Source: Thiocapsa sp. UBA6158 (GTDB lineage Bacteria > Pseudomonadota > Gammaproteobacteria > Chromatiales > Chromatiaceae). Taken from it: 64,000 bases of DNA. The stretch covers positions 1-64,000 of the forward strand of contig NZ_DIUM01000008.1 of assembly GCF_002423035.1 (NCBI RefSeq), given 5' to 3'. The notes under the pieces were generated by a model. It ran no database searches. It saw nothing but the letters and a program-made list of their open reading frames with translations, and was not told where the DNA came from. Shown here piece after piece: positions 16,649 to 25,718 of this stretch (the stretch's first letter is position 1; each line of letters starts with the position of its first letter). A program made the translations under genes and the position numbers.

Positions 16649-19600
16649 CAAGCGCGCCACGACCACGGACATCACCCCGATCCGTGTCGTCATTGTAAAT
16701 CTCGACGGGCACCTCTCCGGCACCACCGAGCGGGCGCGCCCGTCCCTGCAGCGCGAGCTGCCCGGCCTGCAGTTGACGCTGCATGCGGCGACCGAATGGG
16801 CCGATTCCCCGGAGCTGCTCGAGCGTTGTCGCGAGGACATCGCGCGCGGTGACATCATCATGATCACCATGCTGGTCATGGAAGAGCACTTCAAACCCAT
16901 CCTGCCCGCGCTGGCGGCGCGTCGCGACGACTGCGACGCCATGATCGTCTGCATGTCGGCCGGCGAGCTGATGAAGATGACGCGGCTCGGCGGCTTCAAG
17001 ATGGACGGCTCTCCGGGTGGCCCGATGGCGCTGCTCAAGCGTCTGCGCGGCGGCAAGGAGAAAAAGCAGAGTGCGGGCGCCCAGCAGATGTCGATGCTGC
17101 GACGTATCCCCAAGCTGCTGCGCTTCATCCCGGGCACCGCCCAAGACGTGCGCGCCTACTTCCTGACGCTTCAGTATTGGCTGGCCGGCTCGGACGAGAA
17201 CCTGGGCAACATGATCCGGTTCCTGGTCGACCGCTACGCGGACGGCCCGAGGCGCCATCTGCGCGGCACCATCAAGGCCGCGCCACCGGTCGAGTATCCG
17301 GACGTCGGGCTCTATCACCCGAAGATGAAGGGCCGGATCTCGGATCAGATCGCGAGCCTACCGCCCGTCAACGGCCGTCCCAATGGTCGCGTCGGTCTGC
17401 TGCTCATGCGCTCCTACGTGCTGGCCGGCAACGCCGCCCACTACAATGGTGTGATCGAGGCGCTCGAAGCACGCGGCCTGCAGGTCATCCCGGCGTTTGC
17501 AAGCGGTCTGGATGCGCGCCCGGCGATCGAGCGGTTCTTCCTGCAGGACGGCAAGGCGACGGTCGATGCGGTCATCTCGCTCACCGGCTTCTCGCTGGTC
17601 GGCGGACCGGCCTACAACGACTCCAAGGCGGCCGAAGCGATCCTGACCAAGCTGGACGTCCCCTATCTGTCCACCCTGGCGGTCGAATTCCAGCATGTGG
17701 ACCAGTGGGAGGCGTCGAGCCAGGGTCTGCTCGCGGTCGAGGCAACCATGATGGTCGCCATCCCGGAGCTTGACGGTGCGACTGGCTCCATGGTCTACGG
17801 CGGGCGCAGCGGCGGCGGCTCGGGCGACGGCGCACGCGACATGCAGTCGCACACCGAGCGCGCGCAACGTCTGGCCTCGCGTGTTGAGCGTCTGGTGCGT
17901 CTGCGTCGGACCAAGCGCGCCGAGCGCAAGGTCGCCATCGTGCTGTTCAACTTCCCGCCGAACGCCGGCAACACCGGCACGGCCGCCTATCTGTCCGTCT
18001 TCGCCTCGCTCTATCACACCCTCGAGACGATGCACGCGGAAGGCTACAAGGTCGATGTGCCCAAGGATGTCGACGCGCTGCGCGAGCAGATCGTCAACGG
18101 CAACTCCGGACGTTTCGGCTCCCACGCCAACGTGCATGTCCGCATCCCGGTCGACGATCATGTCCGACGCGAGCCTTACCTGGCCGAGATCGAGGCCCAA
18201 TGGGGCTCGGCACCCGGCAAGCAGCAGACCGACGGCGGCTCGCTGTTCGTGCTCGGCGCCCAGTTCGGCAACGTCTTTGTCGGTATCCAGCCCGCCTTCG
18301 GCTACGAGGGCGATCCCATGCGGTTGCTCTTCGAGAAGGGGTTCACCCCGACACATGCCTTCTCGGCCTTCTATCGCTGGATCCGCGACGACTTCGGCGC
18401 CCATGCGGTGCTGCACTTCGGGACCCACGGCGCATTGGAATTCATGCCCGGCAAGCAGGCCGGTCTCTCGGGCGCCTGCTGGCCGGATCGTCTGATCACG
18501 GACCTGCCCAACGTCTATCTCTACGCCTCGAACAACCCGTCCGAGGGCACCATCGCCAAGCGGCGTGCCGCGGCGACCCTGATCAGCTACATCACGCCCC
18601 CGATCGCCCACGCCGGGCTCTACAAGGGGCTGATCGATCTGAAGGGCTCGATGGAGCGCATGCGTGCTCTGCCCCCCGAGGAGAAAGACGAGCGCGCCGA
18701 GCTGGCCGTGTTGATTCAGGCCCAGGCCGCCGAGCTCGATCTGGCGGATCTCGAGCCGACCTGGAACGACGATGCGGAGAGCCGCATCGCCACGCTCCAG
18801 GACAAGGTGCTGGAGCTCGAGTACACCCTGATCCCGCACGGACTGCATGTCGTCGGCGAGGCACCGAGCGAAGAGGAGCGGCTCGACCTGCTGCTCGCGG
18901 TCGCCGAAGCCTCCAAAGACATGCACCCGACGCGCGCTGCCATCGAGGCGCTGGTCGCCGGCAAGACGCCCGAAAAGGCGCTCAAGGCCGGCGGGATGGC
19001 CACGTCCCACGAGAACGTCGAGCTGTTCCGCGAGCTGGCCGAGACCGACCGGCTCCTGATTCAGGACACCGAGACCCCGGCGATTCTGCACGCGCTCGAC
19101 GGCGGCTTCATTCCCCCCGCGCCGGGCGGCGATCTGTTGCGCACACCGGCGATCCTGCCGACCGGGCGCAACCTGCACGGTTTCGACCCCTTCCGTCTGC
19201 CGAGCGCCTACGCGGTCAAGGACGGCGCGCGCCAGGCCCGGCGTCTGCTCGAGCGTCACATGTCGGAGGAGGGCAACGGCTTCCCCGAGACCATCGCGCT
19301 CGTACTCTGGGGGACCGACAACCTCAAGACCGAAGGCGGACCCATCGGGCAGGCCCTGTCGCTGCTCGGCGCGCTCCCGCGTTTTGACAACTATGGCCGT
19401 CTGGCCGGCGCGACCCTGATCCCGCTCGAAGAGCTGGGCCGTCCGCGTGTCGACGTCGTCATGACGCTCTCAGGTATCTTCCGCGATCTGCTGCCCCTGC
19501 AGACCCGTCTGTTGGCCGAGGCCGCCTTCTTGGCTGCCCAGGCCGACGAGCCGCTCGAGCAGAATTTCGTGCGTAAGCACGCACTCGCCTACCAAGAGGC

Positions 19601-20360
19601 GCAGGGCTGCGATCTGGAGACCGCCTCGCTGCGTGTCTTCAGCAACGCCGACGGGGCCTACGGCGCCAACGTCAACTACCTGGTCGACAGCAGCAGTTGG
19701 GACGGCGAGGACGAGCTGGCCGAGACCTATACGCGTCGCAAGTGCTTCGCCTACGGGCGTTCAGGGCAACCGGTCCGTCAGGCCGAGCTGCTCAAGAGCG
19801 TGCTCTCCACCGTACAGTTGGCTTACCAGAATCTCGACTCGGTCGAGCTGGGCGTGACCACCGTCGACCATTATTTCGACACGCTCGGCGGGATCACCCG
19901 CGCGGTGGGTCGCTTCAAGGGTGACGACGTCCCCGTCTATATCGGCGATCAGACCCGCGGCGACGGCGTGGTCCGCACCCTGGCCGAGCAGGTCGCGCTC
20001 GAAACGCGCACCCGCATGCTCAATCCCAAGTGGTACGAGGGCATGCTCAAGCACGGTTACGAAGGTGTGCGCCAGATCGAGGTCCATGTGACCAACACCA
20101 TGGGTTGGTCGGCCACCACCGGCCAGGTTGCGCCCTGGGTCTATCAGCAGCTCACCGAGACCTATGTGCTCGACGAGGAGATGCGCAATCGTCTGGCGCA
20201 GCTCAACCCGACGGCTTCGGCGAAGGTTGCGAACCGGTTGATCGAGGCCCACGAGCGCAATTATTGGTCGCCCGATGCGGCTACGCTCGAGGCGCTGCGT
20301 CTGGCCGGCGAGGAGCTTGAAGATCGGCTCGAAGGGATTGTCGAGGAGGCCGCCGCGTGA
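16623..20360 (+). CDS. bchH: Magnesium chelatase subunit H
   Basis: BchH is the 1245-residue porphyrin-binding catalytic subunit of Mg-chelatase, which inserts Mg into protoporphyrin IX with the BchI/BchD ATPase pair. It shows typical cobN/Mg-chelatase segments: RVVIVNLDGHLSG near the N-terminus, AVLHFGTHGALEFMPGKQ, YLYASNNPSEGTIAKRRA and the C-terminal TNTMGWSATTGQVAPWVYQQL. The start ATG lies inside bchB (26-bp overlap), which points to tight coupling. bchI and bchD are not in the window and must be encoded elsewhere. Confidence 0.97.
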   Translation: MPKRTSAADKRATTTDITPIRVVIVNLDGHLSGTTERARPSLQRELPGLQLTLHAATEWADSPELLERCREDIARGDIIMITMLVMEEHFKPILPALAARRDDCDAMIVCMSAGELMKMTRLGGFKMDGSPGGPMALLKRLRGGKEKKQSAGAQQMSMLRRIPKLLRFIPGTAQDVRAYFLTLQYWLAGSDENLGNMIRFLVDRYADGPRRHLRGTIKAAPPVEYPDVGLYHPKMKGRISDQIASLPPVNGRPNGRVGLLLMRSYVLAGNAAHYNGVIEALEARGLQVIPAFASGLDARPAIERFFLQDGKATVDAVISLTGFSLVGGPAYNDSKAAEAILTKLDVPYLSTLAVEFQHVDQWEASSQGLLAVEATMMVAIPELDGATGSMVYGGRSGGGSGDGARDMQSHTERAQRLASRVERLVRLRRTKRAERKVAIVLFNFPPNAGNTGTAAYLSVFASLYHTLETMHAEGYKVDVPKDVDALREQIVNGNSGRFGSHANVHVRIPVDDHVRREPYLAEIEAQWGSAPGKQQTDGGSLFVLGAQFGNVFVGIQPAFGYEGDPMRLLFEKGFTPTHAFSAFYRWIRDDFGAHAVLHFGTHGALEFMPGKQAGLSGACWPDRLITDLPNVYLYASNNPSEGTIAKRRAAATLISYITPPIAHAGLYKGLIDLKGSMERMRALPPEEKDERAELAVLIQAQAAELDLADLEPTWNDDAESRIATLQDKVLELEYTLIPHGLHVVGEAPSEEERLDLLLAVAEASKDMHPTRAAIEALVAGKTPEKALKAGGMATSHENVELFRELAETDRLLIQDTETPAILHALDGGFIPPAPGGDLLRTPAILPTGRNLHGFDPFRLPSAYAVKDGARQARRLLERHMSEEGNGFPETIALVLWGTDNLKTEGGPIGQALSLLGALPRFDNYGRLAGATLIPLEELGRPRVDVVMTLSGIFRDLLPLQTRLLAEAAFLAAQADEPLEQNFVRKHALAYQEAQGCDLETASLRVFSNADGAYGANVNYLVDSSSWDGEDELAETYTRRKCFAYGRSGQPVRQAELLKSVLSTVQLAYQNLDSVELGVTTVDHYFDTLGGITRAVGRFKGDDVPVYIGDQTRGDGVVRTLAEQVALETRTRMLNPKWYEGMLKHGYEGVRQIEVHVTNTMGWSATTGQVAPWVYQQLTETYVLDEEMRNRLAQLNPTASAKVANRLIEAHERNYWSPDAATLEALRLAGEELEDRLEGIVEEAAA

Positions 20361-21268
20361 CGATCCAAGAGATCCCGGCCGGCATGCTCGGCGACGTTTC
20401 ACGGCACCCGGACGGGGAGGGCAGTGTCCAGGTCCAGCTCGATCCGGATATCCGGATCGATACGGCCAAGGTCTTTGCCGTCTACGGCAAGGGCGGCATC
20501 GGCAAGAGCACGACCTCCTCGAACCTGTCGGTCGCCTTTTCCAAGCTCGGCAAGCGCGTCCTGCAGATCGGCTGCGATCCGAAGCACGACTCGACCTTTA
20601 CCCTGACCAAGTGCTTGGTGCCGACGGTGATCGATATCCTCGAATCCGTGGACTTCCATGCCGAGGAGCTGCGCCCGAGCGATTACGTCTACGAAGGCTA
20701 TAACGGCGTGATGTGCGTGGAGGCGGGCGGTCCGCCGGCCGGCACCGGCTGCGGCGGCTATGTCGTCGGCCAGACCGTGAAGCTGCTTAAGCAGCATCAC
20801 CTGCTCGAAGACACCGACGTCGTGGTCTTCGATGTCCTCGGCGACGTGGTCTGCGGCGGGTTTGCCGCGCCGCTGCAACATGCCGAGCGTGCGCTGATCG
20901 TCACGGCCAACGACTTCGATTCGATCTTCGCGATGAACCGCATCGCCGCGGCGATCCAGGCCAAGGCCAAGCATTACGGCGTGCGCATCGGCGGCGTCAT
21001 CGCCAACCGCAGTGTGAACACCGACGAGATCGATCGCTTCAACGACGCAGTGGGTCTCAAACGGCTCGCCCACCTGCCGGACCTCGATGTCATCCGGCGC
21101 AGTCGCCTGAAGAAGTCGACCCTGTTCGAGATGGACGATGCAGACGGGCTCGAGCATGCCAAGTCCGAGTATCTTCGCCTGGCCCAGATGCTGTGGGACG
21201 GGGTCGAGCCACTGGACGCGCAGCCCATGCGCGACCGCGATATCTTTGATTTTCTGGGGTTCGATTGA
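20357..21268 (+). CDS. bchL: Light-independent protochlorophyllide reductase iron-sulfur ATP-binding protein
   Basis: BchL is the NifH-like homodimeric reductase that passes electrons to BchNB with ATP hydrolysis. The P-loop is YGKGGIGKSTTSSN. The cluster-ligand cysteines are in AGTGCGGYVVG and GDVVCGGFAAPL, and FDVLGDVVCGG forms switch II. Length is 303 residues. The GTG start at 20357 overlaps the bchH stop (GTGA), and the TGA stop overlaps the ATG of bchM by one base. Confidence 0.97.
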   Translation: MTIQEIPAGMLGDVSRHPDGEGSVQVQLDPDIRIDTAKVFAVYGKGGIGKSTTSSNLSVAFSKLGKRVLQIGCDPKHDSTFTLTKCLVPTVIDILESVDFHAEELRPSDYVYEGYNGVMCVEAGGPPAGTGCGGYVVGQTVKLLKQHHLLEDTDVVVFDVLGDVVCGGFAAPLQHAERALIVTANDFDSIFAMNRIAAAIQAKAKHYGVRIGGVIANRSVNTDEIDRFNDAVGLKRLAHLPDLDVIRRSRLKKSTLFEMDDADGLEHAKSEYLRLAQMLWDGVEPLDAQPMRDRDIFDFLGFD

Positions 21269-21969
21269 TGGCCAACGGCTCGTATCAAGAGCGCCGCGAA
21301 GAGATCGAAACCTACTTCGATCGCACCGCCGCCGACGCCTGGCGCAAGCTGACATCCGACGTAAAGGTCAGCCGCATCCGGGCCACCGTGCGCGCGGGTC
21401 GCGACGACATGCGGGCGACCCTGTTGGACTGGCTGCCCGCCGATCTGACCGGCAAGCGTCTGCTCGACGCCGGTTGCGGGACGGGTGCGCTGGCCTTCGA
21501 GGCGGCGCGGCGGGGCGCGGAGGTCGTCGCCATCGACGTCGCACCGACCCTGATCCAGATCGCGCAGGAACGCACCCCGAAGGATCTCGGCCCCGGGTCG
21601 GTCCATTTCGAGGCCGGCGACATGCTCGACCCGGCGCACGGCCGCTTCGATCATGTGGTCGCCATGGATTCCTTGATCCATTACGTGCCGGCGGATGTGG
21701 TGGCGGTGCTGGCCGGCCTGGCCGGGCGGACCGGCGGCTCGATCCTCTTTACTTTCGCGCCGAAGACGCCTGCGCTGGCGATCATGCACGCCGTCGGGCA
21801 GCTCTTTCCGCGCGGCAACCGATCGCCTGCGATCGTGCCGGTCGGACCGGATCGGCTGCGTGCGCTCCTGGCCGCCGAGCCGGCCCTCGCGGGCTGGCAG
21901 CCGCAGCGCACCCGGCGGATTGCAGTCGGTTTTTATACGTCGCAGGCACTCGAGTTGGTGCCCGCGTGA
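21268..21969 (+). CDS. bchM: Magnesium-protoporphyrin O-methyltransferase
   Basis: BchM transfers a methyl group from SAM to the C13 propionate of Mg-protoporphyrin IX. The 233-residue protein has the SAM-binding motif LLDAGCGTGALAFEAARRG and the following acidic strand VVAIDVAP, plus the BchM-type opening ETYFDRTAADAWRKLTSDVKVSRIR. It is the last bch gene of the bchFNBHLM run. In many purple bacteria lhaA lies between bchM and puhA; here only 282 bp with no gene separate them, ending in a strong Shine-Dalgarno sequence for puhA. Confidence 0.95.
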   Translation: MANGSYQERREEIETYFDRTAADAWRKLTSDVKVSRIRATVRAGRDDMRATLLDWLPADLTGKRLLDAGCGTGALAFEAARRGAEVVAIDVAPTLIQIAQERTPKDLGPGSVHFEAGDMLDPAHGRFDHVVAMDSLIHYVPADVVAVLAGLAGRTGGSILFTFAPKTPALAIMHAVGQLFPRGNRSPAIVPVGPDRLRALLAAEPALAGWQPQRTRRIAVGFYTSQALELVPA

Positions 21970-22251
21970 GCAGTCGAGTGCAGTGTTTCGAGACTGCCGT
22001 CCGTGCGCCCCTGCAGACGATGCCGCGGATGGTTGCGGCAAGGCACTCGGGCGTGGTTTCGGCCCGGCCTCGGCCGGTCCTTTTATAGGCTAGGGAGTCG
22101 TCAATCACATCGAGATCCAGAGCGGTTTTTCCCACGTTGGTCGACATTGACCGGCTTGTCGCTCCCGCGAGCGAATCCGATCAACAACGGTCATCGCGCT
22201 TCGGCCTAATCGGTTTGCCCGGTTAGTCTTTCGTCCTGAGGAGGTCACATC

Positions 22252-23019
22252 ATGTCAGCAGCCATCACCAGCTATATCGACGTCGCCCAGCTCGTGCTCT
22301 ATGTCTTCTGGTTCTTCTTTGCCGGACTGATCTTCCACCTGCATCGCGAAAACAAGCGGGAAGGCTATCCGCTCGAATCCACCCGCGGCGGTAAGATCAA
22401 GATCGAAGGCTTCCCGTCGATGCCGCAGCCGAAGACCTATCTGCTTCCGCACAACGGTGGAACCGTCACGGTGCCGCGTGTCGAGGCCGCCGAGAAGATC
22501 AACGCCACGCCGGCGCAGCCGTACGCGGGCTCCCCGCTCATCCCGAACGGTGATCCGATGCTGTCTGGATTCGGTCCGTCCGCTTCCCCGGACCGGGAGA
22601 AGCATCCGGATCTGACCTTCGAGGGCGCACCTAAGATCGTCCCGCTACGCGTCGCCACCGATTTCTCGATCGCCGAGAAGGATCCTGATCCGCGTGGTAT
22701 GACGGTTGTCGGATTCGACGGCGAAGTCGGCGGAACCGTGACCGACGTCTGGGTCGACCGTTCCGAGCCGCAGATCCGTTACCTTGAGTTGAAGGTGGCG
22801 AAGGGCGGCAAGCAGGTTCTGCTGCCGATCAACTTCACGCGCTTCGACAAGAAGAACGGCAAGGTCAACGTCAAGTCGATTGCCGGCAAGCACTTCGCGA
22901 ACGTGCCGGGTCTGGCCAAGCCCGATCAGATCACCCTCTACGAAGAGGACAAGATCTGCGCCTACTATGCCGGTGGCCAACTTTACGCAGCTGCGGATCG
23001 GTCTGAGCCTCTGCTGTGA
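22252..23019 (+). CDS. puhA: Photosynthetic reaction centre H subunit
   Basis: PuhA caps the L/M core of the type II reaction centre on the cytoplasmic side and shapes proton delivery to QB. One N-terminal transmembrane helix (AQLVLYVFWFFFAGLIFHLHREN) is followed by the soluble PRC-barrel domain (VGFDGEVGGTVTDVWVDRSE; RYLELKV). Length is 255 residues. The start has an AGGAGG ribosome-binding site eight bases upstream (22238-22243). The stop codon overlaps the GTG start of puhB. The 282 bp upstream hold a GC-rich hairpin with TCCTTTT at about 22073-22090. Confidence 0.96.
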   Translation: MSAAITSYIDVAQLVLYVFWFFFAGLIFHLHRENKREGYPLESTRGGKIKIEGFPSMPQPKTYLLPHNGGTVTVPRVEAAEKINATPAQPYAGSPLIPNGDPMLSGFGPSASPDREKHPDLTFEGAPKIVPLRVATDFSIAEKDPDPRGMTVVGFDGEVGGTVTDVWVDRSEPQIRYLELKVAKGGKQVLLPINFTRFDKKNGKVNVKSIAGKHFANVPGLAKPDQITLYEEDKICAYYAGGQLYAAADRSEPLL

Positions 23020-23672
23020 GAGAGTATGAGTTCGAGCCCATTCGGGGCTTGCCCGAGCATCTTCCCCCCGGCGAGGAGATGCTCTGGCAGGGTGCACCGC
23101 GCTGGAGCGCTTTGGCGCGGCGCGCCTTTCATATCCGGAAGGTCGCCGTCTATTTCGCCATCATTCTGGTGTGGCGGATCTTCGCGGATCTCTCCGCGGG
23201 GGAGACGACGGGCGAGGTCGTGGTCGGCGCGCTCTGGATCACGGCACTCGCCCTCGTCTCGATCGGCGGCCTTCTGCTGCTTGCTTGGGCCATGGCGAGG
23301 TCCACGGTCTACACCATTACAACGCGCCGCTTGGTGATGCGTTTCGGTGTGGCACTGCCGATGATCGTGAACTTTCCATTTGCGCAGATCCACTCCGCGC
23401 AGATGAAGCGGCACCGCGATGAGACCGGGGACATCCCCATCGTTCTGGTCGCATCGACGCGCACCTCCTACACGGTCCTCTGGCCGCATGTGCGTCCCTG
23501 GCATTTCACCAAACCGCAGCCGATGCTACGGGCAATTCCCGATGTAGCTCGGGTCGCCGGGATCCTCTCGGATGCACTCAACCGCTATCTGGCCCAAAGC
23601 GAAAAGGGCTCGGAGCACGCCGAAGCGGGCACGGACGACCGCACTGGATCCGACGCTGCACTGACATCCTGA
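23016..23672 (+). CDS. puhB: Photosynthetic complex assembly protein PuhB
   Basis: PuhB is a membrane protein needed for efficient reaction-centre assembly. This 218-residue homologue has the family opening LPEHLPPGEEMLWQGAPRW, two hydrophobic helices (VAVYFAIILVWRIFADL; LVSIGGLLLLAWAMA) and the bPH2-type segment TVYTITTRRLVMRFGVALP. The start is GTG at 23016, overlapping the puhA stop codon (GTGA). An Asp/Ala-rich tail closes the protein. The puhA-puhB-puhC order is standard. Confidence 0.93.
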   Translation: MREYEFEPIRGLPEHLPPGEEMLWQGAPRWSALARRAFHIRKVAVYFAIILVWRIFADLSAGETTGEVVVGALWITALALVSIGGLLLLAWAMARSTVYTITTRRLVMRFGVALPMIVNFPFAQIHSAQMKRHRDETGDIPIVLVASTRTSYTVLWPHVRPWHFTKPQPMLRAIPDVARVAGILSDALNRYLAQSEKGSEHAEAGTDDRTGSDAALTS

Positions 23673-23684
23673 AGAGGTTGAATC

Positions 23685-24140
23685 TTGACTGAATTGCATG
23701 ATCGCCCGTTTCCGCGGGGCATCCTGATCGCGGTTGCCTCCTTGATCGGTTTCACGATCCTGGCGGTTGCTGTCGCGAGGCTCACCGGCTTCGACCCAAG
23801 CCAGGCTCCCGTCTCGCCCGAGGTTGCGGTTCGCGATCTGAGTTTCGTCGAGGTCGGCCAGGGTGATCTCGCGGTCTACGATGCCGAGTCCGGGGCGCTG
23901 TTGGAGACACTTCCGCCGGGCGAGGACGGTTTCATCCGCGGCGTGCTTCGTACGCTCGAGCGCGAGCGTCGGATGCACGACGTCGCTCTGGACGGGCCTT
24001 ATCGGCTGAGTCTTCGCGAGAACGGTCGTTTTACGTTGGAGGATCAAACGACCGACTTCTTCATCGATCTCAGGGCATTCGGCCCGACCAACGAGGCTGC
24101 CGTCGGCCGATTCCTATCGGCATCGCCGCCGGTGCAGTGA
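23685..24140 (+). CDS. puhC: Photosynthetic complex assembly protein PuhC
   Basis: PuhC is a membrane-anchored protein that helps organise the reaction centre-LH1 core. The 151-residue product has one N-terminal helix (GILIAVASLIGFTILAVAVA) and a periplasmic domain with PuhC-like segments (VAVRDLSFVEVGQGDLAVYD; VLRTLERERR; PYRLSLRENGRFTLED). The start is TTG at 23685 behind GAAGAGG. It follows puhB by 12 bp. The next gene, puhE, is 267 bp away and no feature is seen in that gap. Confidence 0.9.
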   Translation: MTELHDRPFPRGILIAVASLIGFTILAVAVARLTGFDPSQAPVSPEVAVRDLSFVEVGQGDLAVYDAESGALLETLPPGEDGFIRGVLRTLERERRMHDVALDGPYRLSLRENGRFTLEDQTTDFFIDLRAFGPTNEAAVGRFLSASPPVQ

Positions 24141-24407
24141 GGCTTGCGGCCGGGTCTCGGGGCGAGCGACGCCCTTTGCTCCGGCCGCCCTCGTGACGAA
24201 GCGAACCCTGCTCGCGCGACGTCTCGCCTGCTATGATCCCGGCTTCCCGACCTCGACATCCCGCGTCCCTCGGGATCGGCTCCATCCGAGCAATCGCGTC
24301 GGTTGATCCTCGATTCGGCGTAGGCGAGGTCCTTCGCTGCAGTGCAGGGGTGATCCCGGAAGCGGAGGCATTCCGATCGCCATCGGCCAGAGAATAGGGC
24401 GCATTTC

Positions 24408-25346
24408 ATGCTCGAATATGGTTACCCCGTTCTTTTCGCGCTCGGGCTCTGGTGGTTCAGCACGGGTGTGGTGCTCTATCTGGACAATCTGCCGGGCCGC
24501 ACCTTCGGGTGGACGATGCTCGGCGGCAGCGCGGTGCTGGCATTTGCCGTTTTTGCGCTGGTCGTCAGCAGTACCTCAGCCTCTCTGAGCGCGGCCTACA
24601 TCGCCTTCACCTCCGGCGTGGTGGTCTGGGGCGTCTTGGAGATGAGTTATTTCACCGGTCTATTGACCGGGCCGCGCAAGACGCCGTGCCCACCCGGCTG
24701 TGTGGCCTGGAAGCGGTTCGGTCTCGCTATTCTGACCAGTCTCTATCACGAGTTTGCGGTCCTCTCGGCGGTGGCCTTCTTGGTCGTGATCTCATGGGGC
24801 GAGCCCAATCAGGTCGGAACCTGGACCTTTGTCGTGCTTTGGCTGATGCGTTGGAGCGCCAAGCTTAATCTGTTTCTGGGTGTTCCCAACCTGAACGACT
24901 GGCTGCCCGAGCATCTGGCCTACCTGAAGTCCTACATGCCCAAGCGGAGCATGAACCTCTTGTTTCCGATCTCGGTGACCGTGTCCACCCTGATCGTGGT
25001 TCTGATGGTGTCCCGGGCGCTGAGTCCGGGTGTGAGCGAGTTCGAGGTCGTCAGCCTGATCCTGGTGGCGAGCCTTTTGGCATTGGGGATCCTCGAGCAC
25101 TGGTTCCTCGTGCTTCCCTTGCCGGACGAAGCGCTCTGGGCCTGGGCGTTGCCCTCGCGGGATGACGACGGGGAATCGGGCGGGGAAGCGGATAGAGGCA
25201 AGGGGCGGAACGGAACGCGTTCCGATGGATCGCCCCGGAGAATGGTCGCCTCCCGAACCTCGTCGCGGCACCAGGCGACCTCGCCGCCACCCCGTCGCCC
25301 CGTCGAGCGCGGTCGCGGCGGGACCCCGATCACGGAGCTTCCGTGA
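24408..25346 (+). CDS. puhE: Photosynthetic complex assembly protein PuhE, with an unusual C-terminal tail
   Basis: A 312-residue polytopic membrane protein of the PuhE family. About seven hydrophobic segments span residues 5-245. Family hallmarks are WWFSTGVVLYLDNLP, SYFTGLLTGPRKTPCPPG and LMRWSAKLNLFLGVPNLN. The membrane domain ends at LPDEALWAWAL. After it comes a hydrophilic tail of about 60 residues rich in Arg, Ser, Gly and Pro, which I do not recognise; it may be genuine, or the reading frame may simply run on. The aerobic cyclase gene acsF, often next to puhE in other purple bacteria, is absent here. Confidence 0.88.
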   Translation: MLEYGYPVLFALGLWWFSTGVVLYLDNLPGRTFGWTMLGGSAVLAFAVFALVVSSTSASLSAAYIAFTSGVVVWGVLEMSYFTGLLTGPRKTPCPPGCVAWKRFGLAILTSLYHEFAVLSAVAFLVVISWGEPNQVGTWTFVVLWLMRWSAKLNLFLGVPNLNDWLPEHLAYLKSYMPKRSMNLLFPISVTVSTLIVVLMVSRALSPGVSEFEVVSLILVASLLALGILEHWFLVLPLPDEALWAWALPSRDDDGESGGEADRGKGRNGTRSDGSPRRMVASRTSSRHQATSPPPRRPVERGRGGTPITELP

Positions 25347-25718
25347 ACATAGGATCGGGGTGCGTCAGTGTTGCGGCGCGCTTTGATCCCGGTCGTAGAC
25401 TGGGCTAGGCTTACTCGCACTTCGGGCAAGGGGAGGGTCGGAGAGGCGATGTCGTAGCGCCCGCCTCGGTTGACGCGAATCATATCGAGCTGGTCGGGAA
25501 TCAGCTAAGGTAGAGAGCAATGCGCGCCCGGATGGCGCGACACCAAACGACCCGATTCGGATAGAGCAGAGCTCAAGGCCATCGCTGCGCGGCGGCATCC
25601 TGTCCCGGTGTCATCGCTGATACCGCCGGCACGAAGGGCTCGGCTATGCCCGAGATCGGACTGATGCGATCAGGCTCGAATGGCCGTTGCCCGTTCGACC
25701 CGTCCCTGAGGAATTCTC
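25347..25718. other. Intergenic region upstream of bchE
   Basis: A 372-bp gap with no convincing gene. I looked for TGT-N12-ACA (PpsR) and TTGAT-N4-ATCAA (FNR) sites and saw none. There are several weak promoter-like hexamers but none I can defend. Only short inverted repeats of about 5 bp occur. Confidence 0.5.

Noticed and set aside
17358..19259. 633-residue minus-strand frame within bchH
   Set aside because: Shadow of bchH on the opposite strand; the composition follows GC-rich codon bias and no domain is visible.
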